DNA of 64,000 nucleotides from Streptomyces sp. Z26 (GTDB taxonomy: Bacteria; Actinomycetota; Actinomycetes; Streptomycetales; Streptomycetaceae). The position numbers were made by a program, and so were the translations under genes. Location: NCBI RefSeq assembly GCF_003665095.1, contig NZ_RCHV01000002.1, positions 4,016,501-4,080,500 on the forward strand. The letters run 5' to 3'. Of the stretch, positions 1-7,472 are shown one piece after another (the first letter of the stretch is position 1; each line of letters opens with the position of its first letter). Under the pieces are notes generated by a model. That model searched no databases and was not told the origin of the DNA. It was given only the letters and a program-made list of their open reading frames with translations.

Positions 1-172
1 GATCTGGCTGACGATCGGGCACTTCCTGGCGGGCGTCGCGTTCTGCCTCACGGTGATCGGGATTCCGTTCGGGCTGGCGCACTTCAAGCTGATCCCGGTC
101 TCGCTGATGCCCCTCGGCCGGGAGATCGTCCCCACGGACGGGCCGACGGCGTACCCGCACTACCGCTGGTAG
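1..172 (+). CDS. YccF-like inner membrane protein, C-terminal part
   Basis: The gene enters from the left edge. The frame beginning at base 2 reads 56 residues to a TAG at 170-172. The visible part has one hydrophobic stretch with the motif LTVIGIPFG, then AHFKLIPVSLMPLGREIV, which is characteristic of the YccF (DUF307) domain. These are small membrane proteins of unknown function, usually about 130 residues, so slightly less than half is present. It ends 30 bp before the convergent TetR gene. The family call is good; no role can be given. Confidence 0.75.
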   Translation, partial: IWLTIGHFLAGVAFCLTVIGIPFGLAHFKLIPVSLMPLGREIVPTDGPTAYPHYRW

Positions 173-202
173 CGACAGCCGTACGGGGCGGGCGCCCCCA
201 GC

Positions 203-853
203 TCAGCCCGTACGCCCGGCGCCGTCCGTACGACCCGCTCCACTCGCGTCACCCGCTCCACTCGCGTCACCTGCTCCGTCCGCGTCGCCGACGACCCGCC
301 GCATCGCCGTCAGCAGGTCGCTCCCGGACAGCACGAAGTCCGGGTCCAACGCCTTCTGCACGATGAGCCCGGCCACGAGCGTCATGTAGAACGTGCCGGA
401 CACGTCCGCCTCCCCGGCCGCGACCTCGGCCTCCGGCGTCCCGTCGAACAGCGAGACCAGCCCCGTACGCGCCTCGGGCTGCGCCCGCGCGAACGCCGCC
501 CGCAGCTCCGGGTCCGTGTCCGCGTGCAGCACCGCCTCCAGGTTCGACGCCCACAGCCGCTGGTGCCTGTCGAACAGCGCGCCCACCGTGGCCCAGCCCG
601 CCTCGAAGCGTTCCGCCAGCGTGGCGTCCGGGTCGATGCCCGCCTCCAGTTCCTGCTGCACGTCGTCGGCCCACTCGCCCATGGCCGCGAACAGCGCCTC
701 GCGCAGGAGGGCGTCCTTCGAGCCGTAGTGGTAGCCGATCGAGGCCAGGTTCGTGCCGGACTCCCGCACGATGTCCCGCGTCGTCGTACGGGCGTACCCC
801 TTGTCCAGCAGACAGCGCTTCGCGCCTTCGAGCAGATCTTCGCGATGTCCCAT
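203..853 (-). CDS. TetR family transcriptional repressor
   Basis: 216-residue DNA-binding regulator. Residues 5-50 form the N-terminal helix-turn-helix (TTTRDIVRESG ... IGYHYGSKDALLREAL), the standard TetR domain; the rest is an all-helical ligand and dimer domain. The C-terminal tail is low-complexity and made of GDASGA-type hexapeptides encoded by an 18-bp tandem repeat. It is divergent from a broken MFS efflux gene, and a palindrome lies between them, the classic TetR/efflux arrangement in which the repressor controls both genes. The MFS partner is no longer intact, so the regulator may now control only itself or a distant target. The ligand cannot be predicted. Confidence 0.85.
   Translation of the reverse strand: MGHREDLLEGAKRCLLDKGYARTTTRDIVRESGTNLASIGYHYGSKDALLREALFAAMGEWADDVQQELEAGIDPDATLAERFEAGWATVGALFDRHQRLWASNLEAVLHADTDPELRAAFARAQPEARTGLVSLFDGTPEAEVAAGEADVSGTFYMTLVAGLIVQKALDPDFVLSGSDLLTAMRRVVGDADGAGDASGAGDASGAGRTDGAGRTG
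236..289. repeat. 18-bp tandem repeat in the TetR gene
   Basis: Two identical 18-bp units (236-253 and 254-271) are followed by a diverged third (272-289). The repeat is in frame and encodes a repeated six-residue Gly/Asp/Ala/Ser motif in the disordered C-terminal tail, so copy-number change would not shift the frame. Confidence 0.8.
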
Positions 854-881
854 GGCAGGACCGTACCGCAGAAGTAGACAC

Positions 882-907
882 CCGTATTATACGAGCGTCT
901 TATACGG
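882..907. promoter_or_regulatory. Probable TetR operator between the TetR and MFS genes
   Basis: Imperfect 26-bp palindrome with perfect outer arms CCGTAT (882-887) and ATACGG (902-907); 20 of 26 positions match the reverse complement. It sits 29 bp upstream of the TetR start and just before the MFS start, over TA-rich tracts that could be -10 elements for both genes. Operator function is inferred from position and symmetry. Confidence 0.6.
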
Positions 908-918
908 TCGTTCCATGC

Positions 919-2208
919 GTGCGTACGGTCCCCGCCATGATCCCCGCACACCCCGAACACGCCGGGCGTCGCGAGTGGACCGCGCTCGCCGTCCCTCTGC
1001 TGCGCGTGGTCCTGGTCTCCATGGACGCGTCTTCGTCCTCGGCGGCCTCCTCCTCATCATGGGGCCCTCGGGGATCGCGTCGGCCGTCGTCGCCCGGCAT
1101 CCTCGTCGCCGCCCGCGCGCTCCTCGGTATCGGCGGCGCCACGCTCATGCCCTCGACGCTCGGTCTGATCCGCGACCTCCTCCGCGACGCGCGGCAGCGC
1201 GCCACCGCCCTCGCCGTCTGGTCGGCCGTCATGACCGGCGGCGTCGCACTCGGGCCCGTCGTCAGCGGCGTACTCCTCGAACACCCCTGATGGGCTCGGT
1301 CTTCCTGGTCGACCTGCCCGGCTCACTGCTCTCCCTCGCCGCGGTCCTGCCGACGAACTACGGGGTCCAGGAACTCGCCCCCGTACTCGCCCTCGCCGTC
1401 GCCGCGGCCTTCCTGCGTCGGCAACGTACGGCCGCGCACCCCATGGTCGATCTCGCGCTGTTCCGCGCTCCTGGCTTCGGGGCCGCGCTCGGCGCGAACG
1501 TCGTGGCGATGTTCCTGATGGTCGGCTTCGCGATCTTCACCACGCAGTACCTTCAGCCGGTACTCGGCATGAGCCCGCTCCAAGCCGCCCTCTGGAGCCT
1601 CGTCCCGTCCGCGTGCGTGGGGTGCGCGGCTCCCGCCGGAGTACGGCTCGCGCGGTACGTACTCCGCCCGTACGTCGTCAGTACGGGCTTCGCCGTCGCG
1701 GCCGTCGGCTTCCTCGTCCTCGCCCTGCTGCGCGCGGACTCACCCCTGCCCCTCGTCCTCGCCGGGGCCGCCGCACAGGCGGGCGCCGTGTCCGGACTGC
1801 TGGAGAGCGGTACGGAGTTCGGCGGGGCGCTGGGCATGGCCGTGCTGGGCGGCGTCTGCGCCGCGGTCCACCGGCACGGCTCCGCCGACGCCGTACCGGA
1901 CGCCCTGTCGTGCGGGGCGCCCGGCGGATCGACGGGCGGGCCGCCAGGCGCCACGGCGTACGAACTGCCGCCCGGAGCCGCAGACATGGCCCGCGAGATC
2001 CTCGGCGGCGCGGGGTGCCGTGGCCGACCGGCTGCCGGAACCGGCCGGCGACACGCTGCTGACCGCGGCCCGCGCGGCGTTCACGGACGGCACGAACGCG
2101 GCGGCGGTCGCGGCAGCCGTACTCGCGACGGCCGCCGCTCTCGCCGCCCCGCGCGCACTCCGCGCGCGTACGGGGGGCGGGCCCCGACGGCCGCCGGGTC
2201 AGCGGTAG
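919..2208 (+). pseudogene. Broken MFS drug efflux transporter (DHA2/EmrB-QacA type)
   Basis: Remnant of a 14-helix proton-driven efflux pump. The first fragment (919-1290) keeps the motif LVAARALLGIGGATLMPSTL, then stops after SGVLLEHP. The reading continues one frame over from about 1290 to 2000 (HPMVDLALFRAPGFG and ILGGAG-type motifs) and shifts back for a final piece ending at 2208. The fragments total about 400 residues against roughly 500 in the family, and the N-terminal helices are compressed, so there are deletions as well as at least two frameshifts. A sequencing error could explain one shift but not the missing helices. Its start could be GTG 919 or ATG 937. The 3' end overlaps the convergent yajQ by 10 bp. 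Confidence 0.75.
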
Positions 2209-2687
2209 TTGACGAACTGGAGCGGGAACTCCAGGTCCTTGCCCTTCAACAACGTGATGATCTCCTGCAACGCGTCCCGGCTCTTGGACGTCACCCGCAG
2301 CTCGTCACCCTGCACCTGCGCCTTGACGCCCTTCGGACCCTCATCGCGGATGATCTTCGCGACCTTCTTCGCGTCGTCCTGGGAGATGCCCTCCTTGAGC
2401 GACGCGAAGAGCTTGTACTCCTTGCCCGACGCCTGCGGCTCCCCGGCATCCAGCGCCTTCAACGAGATCCCGCGCTTCACCAGCTTGGCCTGGAAGATGT
2501 CGAGTACGGCCTTCACCCGCTCCTCGCCACTGGCGCGCATCTCGATCTTCTCCCCGGACCAGGCGATCGAGGCGCCCACGCCCTTGAAGTCGTAGCGCTG
2601 CGCGATCTCCTTGGCGGCTTGGTTGAGGGCGTTGTCGACCTCCTGCCGCTCGACCTTCGAGACGATGTCGAAACTGGAGTCGGCCAT
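2199..2687 (-). CDS. yajQ: YajQ family nucleotide-binding protein (UPF0234)
   Basis: 162 residues, the usual family length. It begins MADSSFDIVSKVERQEVDNA and contains the conserved YDFKGVGASI and ISLKALDAGEPQ segments of the tandem ferredoxin-like fold. YajQ proteins bind nucleotides (c-di-GMP in Xanthomonas) or RNA; the role in Streptomyces is not settled. The frame is open further upstream, but the ATG at 2687 is chosen because an AGGAG lies about 10 bases before it and the family begins there. It sits beside tRNA-Tyr, as in S. coelicolor. Confidence 0.92.
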   Translation of the reverse strand: MADSSFDIVSKVERQEVDNALNQAAKEIAQRYDFKGVGASIAWSGEKIEMRASGEERVKAVLDIFQAKLVKRGISLKALDAGEPQASGKEYKLFASLKEGISQDDAKKVAKIIRDEGPKGVKAQVQGDELRVTSKSRDALQEIITLLKGKDLEFPLQFVNYR

Positions 2688-2886
2688 GGTGGATTGGCTC
2701 CTCACAACGTAGATCCGGTCACACGAACTACGGCCCGCTCCCGCGCGCCGCGCCCGCCAGCCTAGCCACCCCGGGGGCCCCTCCACCCCGAAGATCCGGG
2801 TGGCGGACCACCCCCTGCCATCGGGTATGGTTTACCCCGTTGCCAACGAGCGCGGCCCCCGAGCGGCGCCCAGAGCAGCAAACTCC

Positions 2887-2968
2887 GGCGGTGTGCCCGA
2901 GCGGCCAAAGGGAGCAGACTGTAAATCTGCCGGCTTCGCCTTCCCAGGTTCGAATCCTGGCGCCGCCA
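2887..2968 (+). tRNA. tRNA-Tyr (GTA), AICE attachment site
   Basis: 82-nt class II tRNA with a 7-bp acceptor stem (GGCGGTG with CGCCGCC), anticodon GTA at 2921-2923, a long variable arm and GGTTCGAATCC in the T arm. CCA is not encoded. The 3' part from the anticodon loop onward belongs to the 76-bp repeat found again at 20380, so integration here keeps a complete tRNA gene. Confidence 0.97.
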
Positions 2969-2994
2969 CGCTCCGAGTAGGGCCCGTGACCAGC
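2919..2994 (+). repeat. attL, 76-bp direct repeat with attR
   Basis: Identical to 20380-20455. It covers the tRNA-Tyr 3' part from the anticodon loop, 26 further bases and the left half of a terminator stem. The flanking bases differ on both sides (A against G before; C against G after), which fixes the ends. Site-specific recombination between the two copies would excise the element. Confidence 0.95.
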
Positions 2995-3016
2995 CAAAAC
3001 GCTGGGAACGGGCCCT
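2979..3016 (+). terminator. Terminator after tRNA-Tyr
   Basis: Perfect 9-bp stem AGGGCCCGT (2979-2987) with ACGGGCCCT (3008-3016), with an inner CCAGC/GCTGG stem and a short T run after it. The left half lies inside attL and the right half is element DNA. Confidence 0.75.
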
Positions 3017-3132
3017 TTCTCGTGTCCGCGCGACGTCGAGCCCGGATGCCCGGAATCAGGGCACTTGTCTCACCTCGTTCCGCCCCGTTCCCGCAGGTGG
3101 TCAGCGCGTGTCCCCCACGCGTCCCCCGGGAT

Positions 3133-4506
3133 TCAGTCGGCCCACTCGTCCATGGCCGCCTCGATCCTGCGGTTTGCGCGGTCCTCGGCCTGAGCCAGCA
3201 CCTTGGCGTACACGCGGAACATCACCGCCAGGCTGTGCCCCGCGCGGCGCGCGCACTCGGCCGGGTCCACGCCTGAGCTGAGCCAGAACGAGACGCCAGC
3301 GTGTCGGAGATCGTACGGCCGCCGCGCGAGCATCGAGAGGTGCTGCTGCTCCGTCAGCACCTCTTGGCGGGCGCGAGCCCAGACCTCCCCGTATCCGGTC
3401 TCCTGAAGCAGCCCGCCGCGGTTCGTACGGAAGAGCCTGCCGTCGCCTGCCGTGCCGTGCTGCTTCAGGTGATCCCGTAGGAGCCGAACGAGGTGCGGCG
3501 GGATGGGGATCGGTCGGGAATCGTCCAGCGGCCTGGCCTTCAAGCCACGCTCCTCGTGCGCCGTGCCGTCGTCGGTCCACGAGCGACCGGCTCGTACGAC
3601 GCCGCGACGCAGTACGAGAGAGCCCCACCCGTGCTCGGGCAAGTGGCACTGCTGCCGCTGAAGGTACGAGGCTTCAGCGGGCCGCATGGCGGCGTAGTAC
3701 AGGCACCCGAAGAACGCCTCCAAGTGCTGTCCGCGGGCGCCCTGCATCCGTACGCCCGCGAGGAGTTGCCGCACCTGGCGAGGATTGGCGACACACTCGG
3801 GGTCGACCTCCTCCGTCGACTTCGGGGCGCTCCACTGGACCGTGGTGATCGGGTTCACGTTGGTGGAGAACAGCTTCCGTTCCACCGCCAGACCGAGCGC
3901 GTCGCTCAGGCAGGCGCGCTTGCGGTTCGCCGTACGCGCCGCTGCTGGCTTCCCGTCGAGCCTGCGGGACAGCGCGTCGAGCGCCTTCCGTACGGTTGCC
4001 GGGTCCTCGAAGTCCGCCATGGCGATGGACTGCTTCTCGATCCACCGAAGCGCCTTCGCGTGTTCCTCCGGGGGCTCGTTCGCCCACCGGTTCTTGTTGT
4101 ACGCCCACCCGTACAGGGCCGCGCGAAGAACCCGGGCATCCGGTCGCCCGGTCTCGCTCCGCACCATGGCCGGAGTGATCGTGGCCAGCGCATCCGCGAA
4201 GTTCTTCCGGGACTTGGCAGGTGCGCCGTCCCACTTGCGGTCGATGAACGCGCGGCTGTGGGCGTACCAGGTGATGGCGCCGCGCATCGCTCGCAGCTCG
4301 GAGGACGGCAGACCGAGATCGGTGTCGAATTGCTCACCGCGCCGGAGGGCGGACATCAGCTCGGAGCGCCGCCCGTCGGCCTGAGGCTTGAGGGTGTAGC
4401 TCTTGCCGTGCTTCCGATCGCCCACGCGCCAACGCACCCGGTACGGCTTCGGTCGTTCCCGCCGTACTTCCAGGGCGTAGACCCGAACGTCGTAGGTGAG
4501 GGGCAT
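3133..4506 (-). CDS. int: AICE tyrosine recombinase (integrase)
   Basis: 457-residue tyrosine site-specific recombinase that integrates and excises the element at tRNA-Tyr. The N-terminal arm-binding part (YRVRWRVGDRKHGKSYTLK) and the SAM-like core-binding domain come first. The catalytic domain has the first Arg in YYAAMRPAEA, the second in RRPYDLRHAGVSFWLSSG, the conserved GHS, and the nucleophile Tyr in FRVYAKVL. The residue usually His in the H-x-x-R box is Tyr, a common change in this AICE family. The ATG at 4506 follows a GGGAGAAG ribosome-binding site. It ends 139 bp from attL, as expected for pSAM2/SLP1-type elements. Confidence 0.95.
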   Translation of the reverse strand: MPLTYDVRVYALEVRRERPKPYRVRWRVGDRKHGKSYTLKPQADGRRSELMSALRRGEQFDTDLGLPSSELRAMRGAITWYAHSRAFIDRKWDGAPAKSRKNFADALATITPAMVRSETGRPDARVLRAALYGWAYNKNRWANEPPEEHAKALRWIEKQSIAMADFEDPATVRKALDALSRRLDGKPAAARTANRKRACLSDALGLAVERKLFSTNVNPITTVQWSAPKSTEEVDPECVANPRQVRQLLAGVRMQGARGQHLEAFFGCLYYAAMRPAEASYLQRQQCHLPEHGWGSLVLRRGVVRAGRSWTDDGTAHEERGLKARPLDDSRPIPIPPHLVRLLRDHLKQHGTAGDGRLFRTNRGGLLQETGYGEVWARARQEVLTEQQHLSMLARRPYDLRHAGVSFWLSSGVDPAECARRAGHSLAVMFRVYAKVLAQAEDRANRRIEAAMDEWAD

Positions 4507-4530
4507 AGAGGTGCTTCTCCCGATGAAGAA

Positions 4531-4554
4531 GGGGCCCGCCGTACGGCGGGCCCC
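4531..4554. terminator. 24-bp perfect palindrome between xis and int
   Basis: Perfect self-complementary 24-mer, with arms GGGGCCCGCCGT (4531-4542) and its complement, in the 73-bp gap between xis and int. It could attenuate int expression relative to xis in the leftward transcript, or be a protein-binding site; there is no clear T run. Confidence 0.55.
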
Positions 4555-4579
4555 TTGGTGGTGGTTCTTCGACGGCCGG

Positions 4580-4771
4580 TCAGGCGGCCATGTCCTCCTC
4601 GCAGTTGCCGAGCCAGTCGTCCAGGTCGCTGCGGCGTACGCGCAGCTGGCCGTTCGGGAGCTTGATGAGCTTGGGCGCCTTGCCGCGGGCGCGCATGCGG
4701 TAGAAGGCGGCGCGGCTCATGCCGAGTTCGGAGAGGACTTCGGGGAGCTTGAGCATCTGCTGGCGTGCCAT
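4580..4771 (-). CDS. xis: AICE excisionase (AlpA/MerR-type helix-turn-helix)
   Basis: 63-residue DNA-binding protein with the winged helix-turn-helix pattern LKLPEVLSELGMSRAAFYRM, then KLPNGQLRVRRSDLDDWL, typical of recombination directionality factors next to AICE integrases. It would bind near the att sites and bias the integrase toward excision. The start at 4771 is preceded by AGAAGGAGC at good spacing. The last residues (NCEEDMAA) are acidic. The gene stands alone between the CGGTTAC repeat region upstream and int downstream. Confidence 0.85.
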   Translation of the reverse strand: MARQQMLKLPEVLSELGMSRAAFYRMRARGKAPKLIKLPNGQLRVRRSDLDDWLGNCEEDMAA

Positions 4772-4821
4772 GTGCGCTCCTTCTGGAGTGGGCGGGCGCT
4801 GTGACGCTTCGACCCTGGCAA

Positions 4822-5087
4822 GTCGGTTACGTCGGTTACGTCGGTTACATCGCAGGTCAGGGGCAGGGTTTCTGTAACCGGAGGGTGGGGTGTAACCGAT
4901 GGCTGCGGTTACACCCCGCCGGGTGCGGTGGTGTCGGTGTACGCGGCGGGGCCGCTCGTACGGTGTGGGCGACCCCGGGTTGGTGAACCGGTTCCGTCGG
5001 TTACAGCTCAGGTTCCGGTTACGCCTGCGGTTACGGTGTCCGCGCTGTTCAGCGGCAGTTCAGGGGCGGCTGTAACCGGTGTAACCG
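4822..5087. repeat. CGGTTAC repeat cluster (11 copies, both orientations)
   Basis: The heptamer CGGTTAC or its complement GTAACCG occurs at 4824, 4833, 4842, 4874, 4892, 4906, 4998, 5016, 5028, 5072 and 5081. The first three form perfect 9-bp tandem units, GTCGGTTAC, at 4822-4848. The cluster fills the gap between the DUF3631 gene and xis and runs into the last codons of the DUF3631 gene, giving its Val/Thr-rich tail. It looks like an iteron array: a candidate replication origin or a control region for xis/int. The role is inferred. Confidence 0.7.
4887..4917. promoter_or_regulatory. 12-bp inverted repeat within the iteron cluster
   Basis: Perfect arms GGGGTGTAACCG (4887-4898) and CGGTTACACCCC (4906-4917) with a 7-bp spacer. 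It joins two of the heptamers head to head about 115 bp upstream of xis, suggesting a dimeric operator or a cruciform-prone origin element. Confidence 0.55.
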
Positions 5088-6195
5088 ATGTTTCGGGGGG
5101 CGGGGGACAGTAGCGGTCCCAGGCGTCGTTCAGGTCCGCGCGGGTGTAGCCCTTCATCGGCTGCCCGGCGACCCGGACCGTGCGCGGCGCGATCGGTTTC
5201 CCGGTGGCGGTGACGTACTCCCGGAGCATCTTCGACAGCTCCCGCGAGTTGAGGGCCCGGCCGTCCAAGTCCCCCCACGGGGACTCTTCGAGGCTGTTGA
5301 GCAGGTGCAGGATCTCCACCGTGGACAGCGCCGTCTGCCCCCGGAAGACGTGGTCGCGCAGGTCGGTCAGCAGCTTCACGCCGATGCTGCCCCGGTCGCC
5401 CTCCGCGCTGGCCGCCACGAGTTCCACGCATGCGGCGCGGGCCCGCTCGGGCCAGGTGCCGCCCGCGGCGTCGGCCACGGCGAGCAGGGGCTCCCACACG
5501 TCGGCGGGACGGTCGGTGATGCCTTCGGGCATCTCCGGCCAGCACCCGTTCACGCTGTCGCGGACCTGGTCGGCCCACTTCGCCAGCTTCTTCCGCAGTG
5601 CGTGGCCCTCGGGTTCGTTGGTGCGCTCGCGGTAGGGCTGGACCTTCTCCGAACGTGCCTTGCGGCGCATACGGATCACCACCGAGCGGGTGTGGATCGT
5701 GTCCGGCAGGGAGCCGAGCCCGGCGAGTGCGACCGCGCAGTACGAGGGGAAGGCGACCACGGTCTGCTGCCCGCCGTCTCCCACGCACCGGTAGGAGACG
5801 CCGGAGCGGCGGTGACCGGCGTTCAGCAGGCCGCGCAGGTCCTCGTTGTCTTTGGCCTTGGGGCCGAAGACGGTGTCGATCTCGTCGAAGAGGATGACCG
5901 GGCGTCCGGTCTCGTCCGCGACCGCCCGGAACAGAGCGGCAGGGGAGGCGTTGATCGCGTGCATCGGCCGGGGCACGAGCGTGGCGATGACCTCCAGCGC
6001 GCGGGTCTTGCCCGAACCGGGTTCCGGGGAGAGGAACGCCAGCCGGGGGGTGGAGTCGAAGCAGTCCAGCAGGTGCGTGTGCGCGTCCCACAACACGGTG
6101 GCCACGTACGCCGCTTCGCTGGGGAAGGCGTTGAACCGGCGGTGGAAGGCTTCCACCGCGCTGAGTAGTGCGGGGCCGTCGATGATGTCGGTCAT
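5008..6195 (-). CDS. DUF3631 P-loop ATPase, replication-associated
   Basis: 395-residue protein with a Walker A motif in SPEPGSGKTRALEV (about residues 55-68) and a Walker B in VILFDEIDTVFG (about 98-110), followed by the C-terminal DUF3631 domain (about 180-365). Proteins of this kind follow primase-polymerases in AICEs and phages and probably act as the replicative helicase or loader, though this has not been shown biochemically here. Its ATG (6195) overlaps the TGA of the preceding Cys-rich gene, so translation is likely coupled. The final 30 residues are a Val/Thr/Pro-rich tail encoded by the CGGTTAC repeats and may be coding by-product of the DNA element. Confidence 0.85.
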   Translation of the reverse strand: MTDIIDGPALLSAVEAFHRRFNAFPSEAAYVATVLWDAHTHLLDCFDSTPRLAFLSPEPGSGKTRALEVIATLVPRPMHAINASPAALFRAVADETGRPVILFDEIDTVFGPKAKDNEDLRGLLNAGHRRSGVSYRCVGDGGQQTVVAFPSYCAVALAGLGSLPDTIHTRSVVIRMRRKARSEKVQPYRERTNEPEGHALRKKLAKWADQVRDSVNGCWPEMPEGITDRPADVWEPLLAVADAAGGTWPERARAACVELVAASAEGDRGSIGVKLLTDLRDHVFRGQTALSTVEILHLLNSLEESPWGDLDGRALNSRELSKMLREYVTATGKPIAPRTVRVAGQPMKGYTRADLNDAWDRYCPPPPETSVTPVTAAPELPLNSADTVTAGVTGT

Positions 6196-6506
6196 GCGGC
6201 GGTCCTCCCTTCGGCCGGGAGACGGTCCGGGCAGCTCTCGCGGTGGTCGGCGTGGTCAAGAACGAGGGCGGTGACCTGTTCGGTGCCGATGGCGTGGCGG
6301 TCGCGCCCGCAGGCACAGACCGACCGTGCGGACGGCACCGTACGGCCGCCCGGTGCTCGTACGTGCAGCCACCCGACCGGGTACCGCAGACCGTTCGGGC
6401 GCGGGCCAGGGCAACAAGCTGAACAGGCGCCTTCGGCGGCGACCTTCGGCGCCCCACCCTCCGTCGTGGCGGGGGCCGGTCGGGCGGGGTGCGTGTGCGC
6501 GGTCAT
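6192..6506 (-). CDS. Small Cys-rich protein of the AICE replication module
   Basis: 104 residues, starting at an ATG whose last two bases are in the primase-polymerase stop (ATGA) and ending in an ATGA with the DUF3631 gene. It has clustered cysteines and histidines (CSACCPG, CACGRDRH, HRESCP), suggesting a zinc-binding fold. The family is not recognised. Being locked by stop/start overlaps between a primase and an ATPase, it is probably made at fixed ratio with them and may bridge or regulate the replication complex. Confidence 0.75.
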   Translation of the reverse strand: MTAHTHPARPAPATTEGGAPKVAAEGACSACCPGPRPNGLRYPVGWLHVRAPGGRTVPSARSVCACGRDRHAIGTEQVTALVLDHADHRESCPDRLPAEGRTAA

Positions 6507-7387
6507 ACGGCCTCCCGCGTCGGGGTGAGGCCGAGTCCGCGGGTGACGGCTCGCGCGGCGTACGGCTCGGGGACGCCGACGGAGACGGCGGCGGCCACGA
6601 GGTGGTCCGCGAGGGTTTCCAGGTCGCAGGGGCCGGGGCAGTGGGTGTGCTGCCGGGCGATGAACTGGGCGACGCCGAACGCGCGGCTGCTGGCGCCGGA
6701 TTCTTTGCGGGCGCGGACCATGGCGAGACCGCGTTCCAGGCCGGTGCGTACGTACCGCTCGGTGTGCCGGCACCCGGTCGCCACGCGCGGGTTCCAGTCG
6801 GCGGGCGGGGGTGAAGAGACCACCCTCGCGCGGGCGGGGGTGGTCTCTTCACCCTCAACGAGCGCGCGGACGGCGGCGGGCAGGGCGGTCATGGTGCCGG
6901 TGCCGGTGCCGAGCCAACGGGCGTAGGACATGGCGGACTTGATGTCGACGTCCGGCCGTACCCGGTTGTGTGAGGTCATGGCGCCCCGGTAGATCCAGTG
7001 CTCCCCGCGCGTCGTGGCCACGGTGCGGGTGGCGGGCAGCGCCGTACGGGCCCACGCGACGGCCGCCGCGTCGTCCAGGTCGACCACGGTTACCCCGGCC
7101 CCGCCGGGGTGGTACGCCACAGCGGCAGCCTCACGCCACGCGGGCACCCACGCGGTTGAGGTGAGCACGGTGTGGTCGGTGGTGGCGGCGGCCCACGCGT
7201 GGCACGGCGCCGGGCAGGTGCAGGGGCCCGCGCGGAGCATGTGCGGGCGGTCACCGCACGCGGACTTGGCGCAGTCGGGGCAGTTGCCGAACGGCAACTT
7301 CCCGGCCCGCAGGGGCAGTACGGGCACGCCCGCGGCGGCCAGACGCAGTGCCACGCGCAGCAGCGCGGGGCGGTGGGCAGGTGTCAT
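6503..7387 (-). CDS. Bifunctional DNA primase/polymerase (prim-pol), AICE replication initiator
   Basis: 294 residues. The N-terminal half is a prim-pol (AEP) domain: LRLAAAGVPVLPLRAGKLP at the start, a Cys-rich insert (CPDCAKSACGD ... CTCPAPCHAW), the metal-binding acidic motif VVDLDD, then TTRGEHWIYRG and DIKSAMSYARWLG. The C-terminal part is helical. Prim-pol proteins are one of the three known AICE replication-initiator types and serve autonomous replication after excision. A near-perfect AAGGAGGT lies upstream of the ATG at 7387. It heads a three-gene translationally coupled unit. Confidence 0.9.
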   Translation of the reverse strand: MTPAHRPALLRVALRLAAAGVPVLPLRAGKLPFGNCPDCAKSACGDRPHMLRAGPCTCPAPCHAWAAATTDHTVLTSTAWVPAWREAAAVAYHPGGAGVTVVDLDDAAAVAWARTALPATRTVATTRGEHWIYRGAMTSHNRVRPDVDIKSAMSYARWLGTGTGTMTALPAAVRALVEGEETTPARARVVSSPPPADWNPRVATGCRHTERYVRTGLERGLAMVRARKESGASSRAFGVAQFIARQHTHCPGPCDLETLADHLVAAAVSVGVPEPYAARAVTRGLGLTPTREAV

Positions 7388-7428
7388 GCTGGGAACCTCC
7401 TTAAGTCTCTTCTCGGAGCTGGAGAACC

Positions 7429-7464
7429 GGGGCGGCCGTGACTTTGGCGAGAGACGGCCGCCCC
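7429..7464 (-). terminator. Hairpin ahead of the primase-polymerase gene
   Basis: Perfect 11-bp stem GGGGCGGCCGT (7429-7439) and ACGGCCGCCCC (7454-7464) with a 14-nt loop, in the gap between the 175-aa gene and prim-pol. It probably ends or attenuates the transfer transcript before the replication module. Confidence 0.65.
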
Positions 7465-7472
7465 GACTGCGT

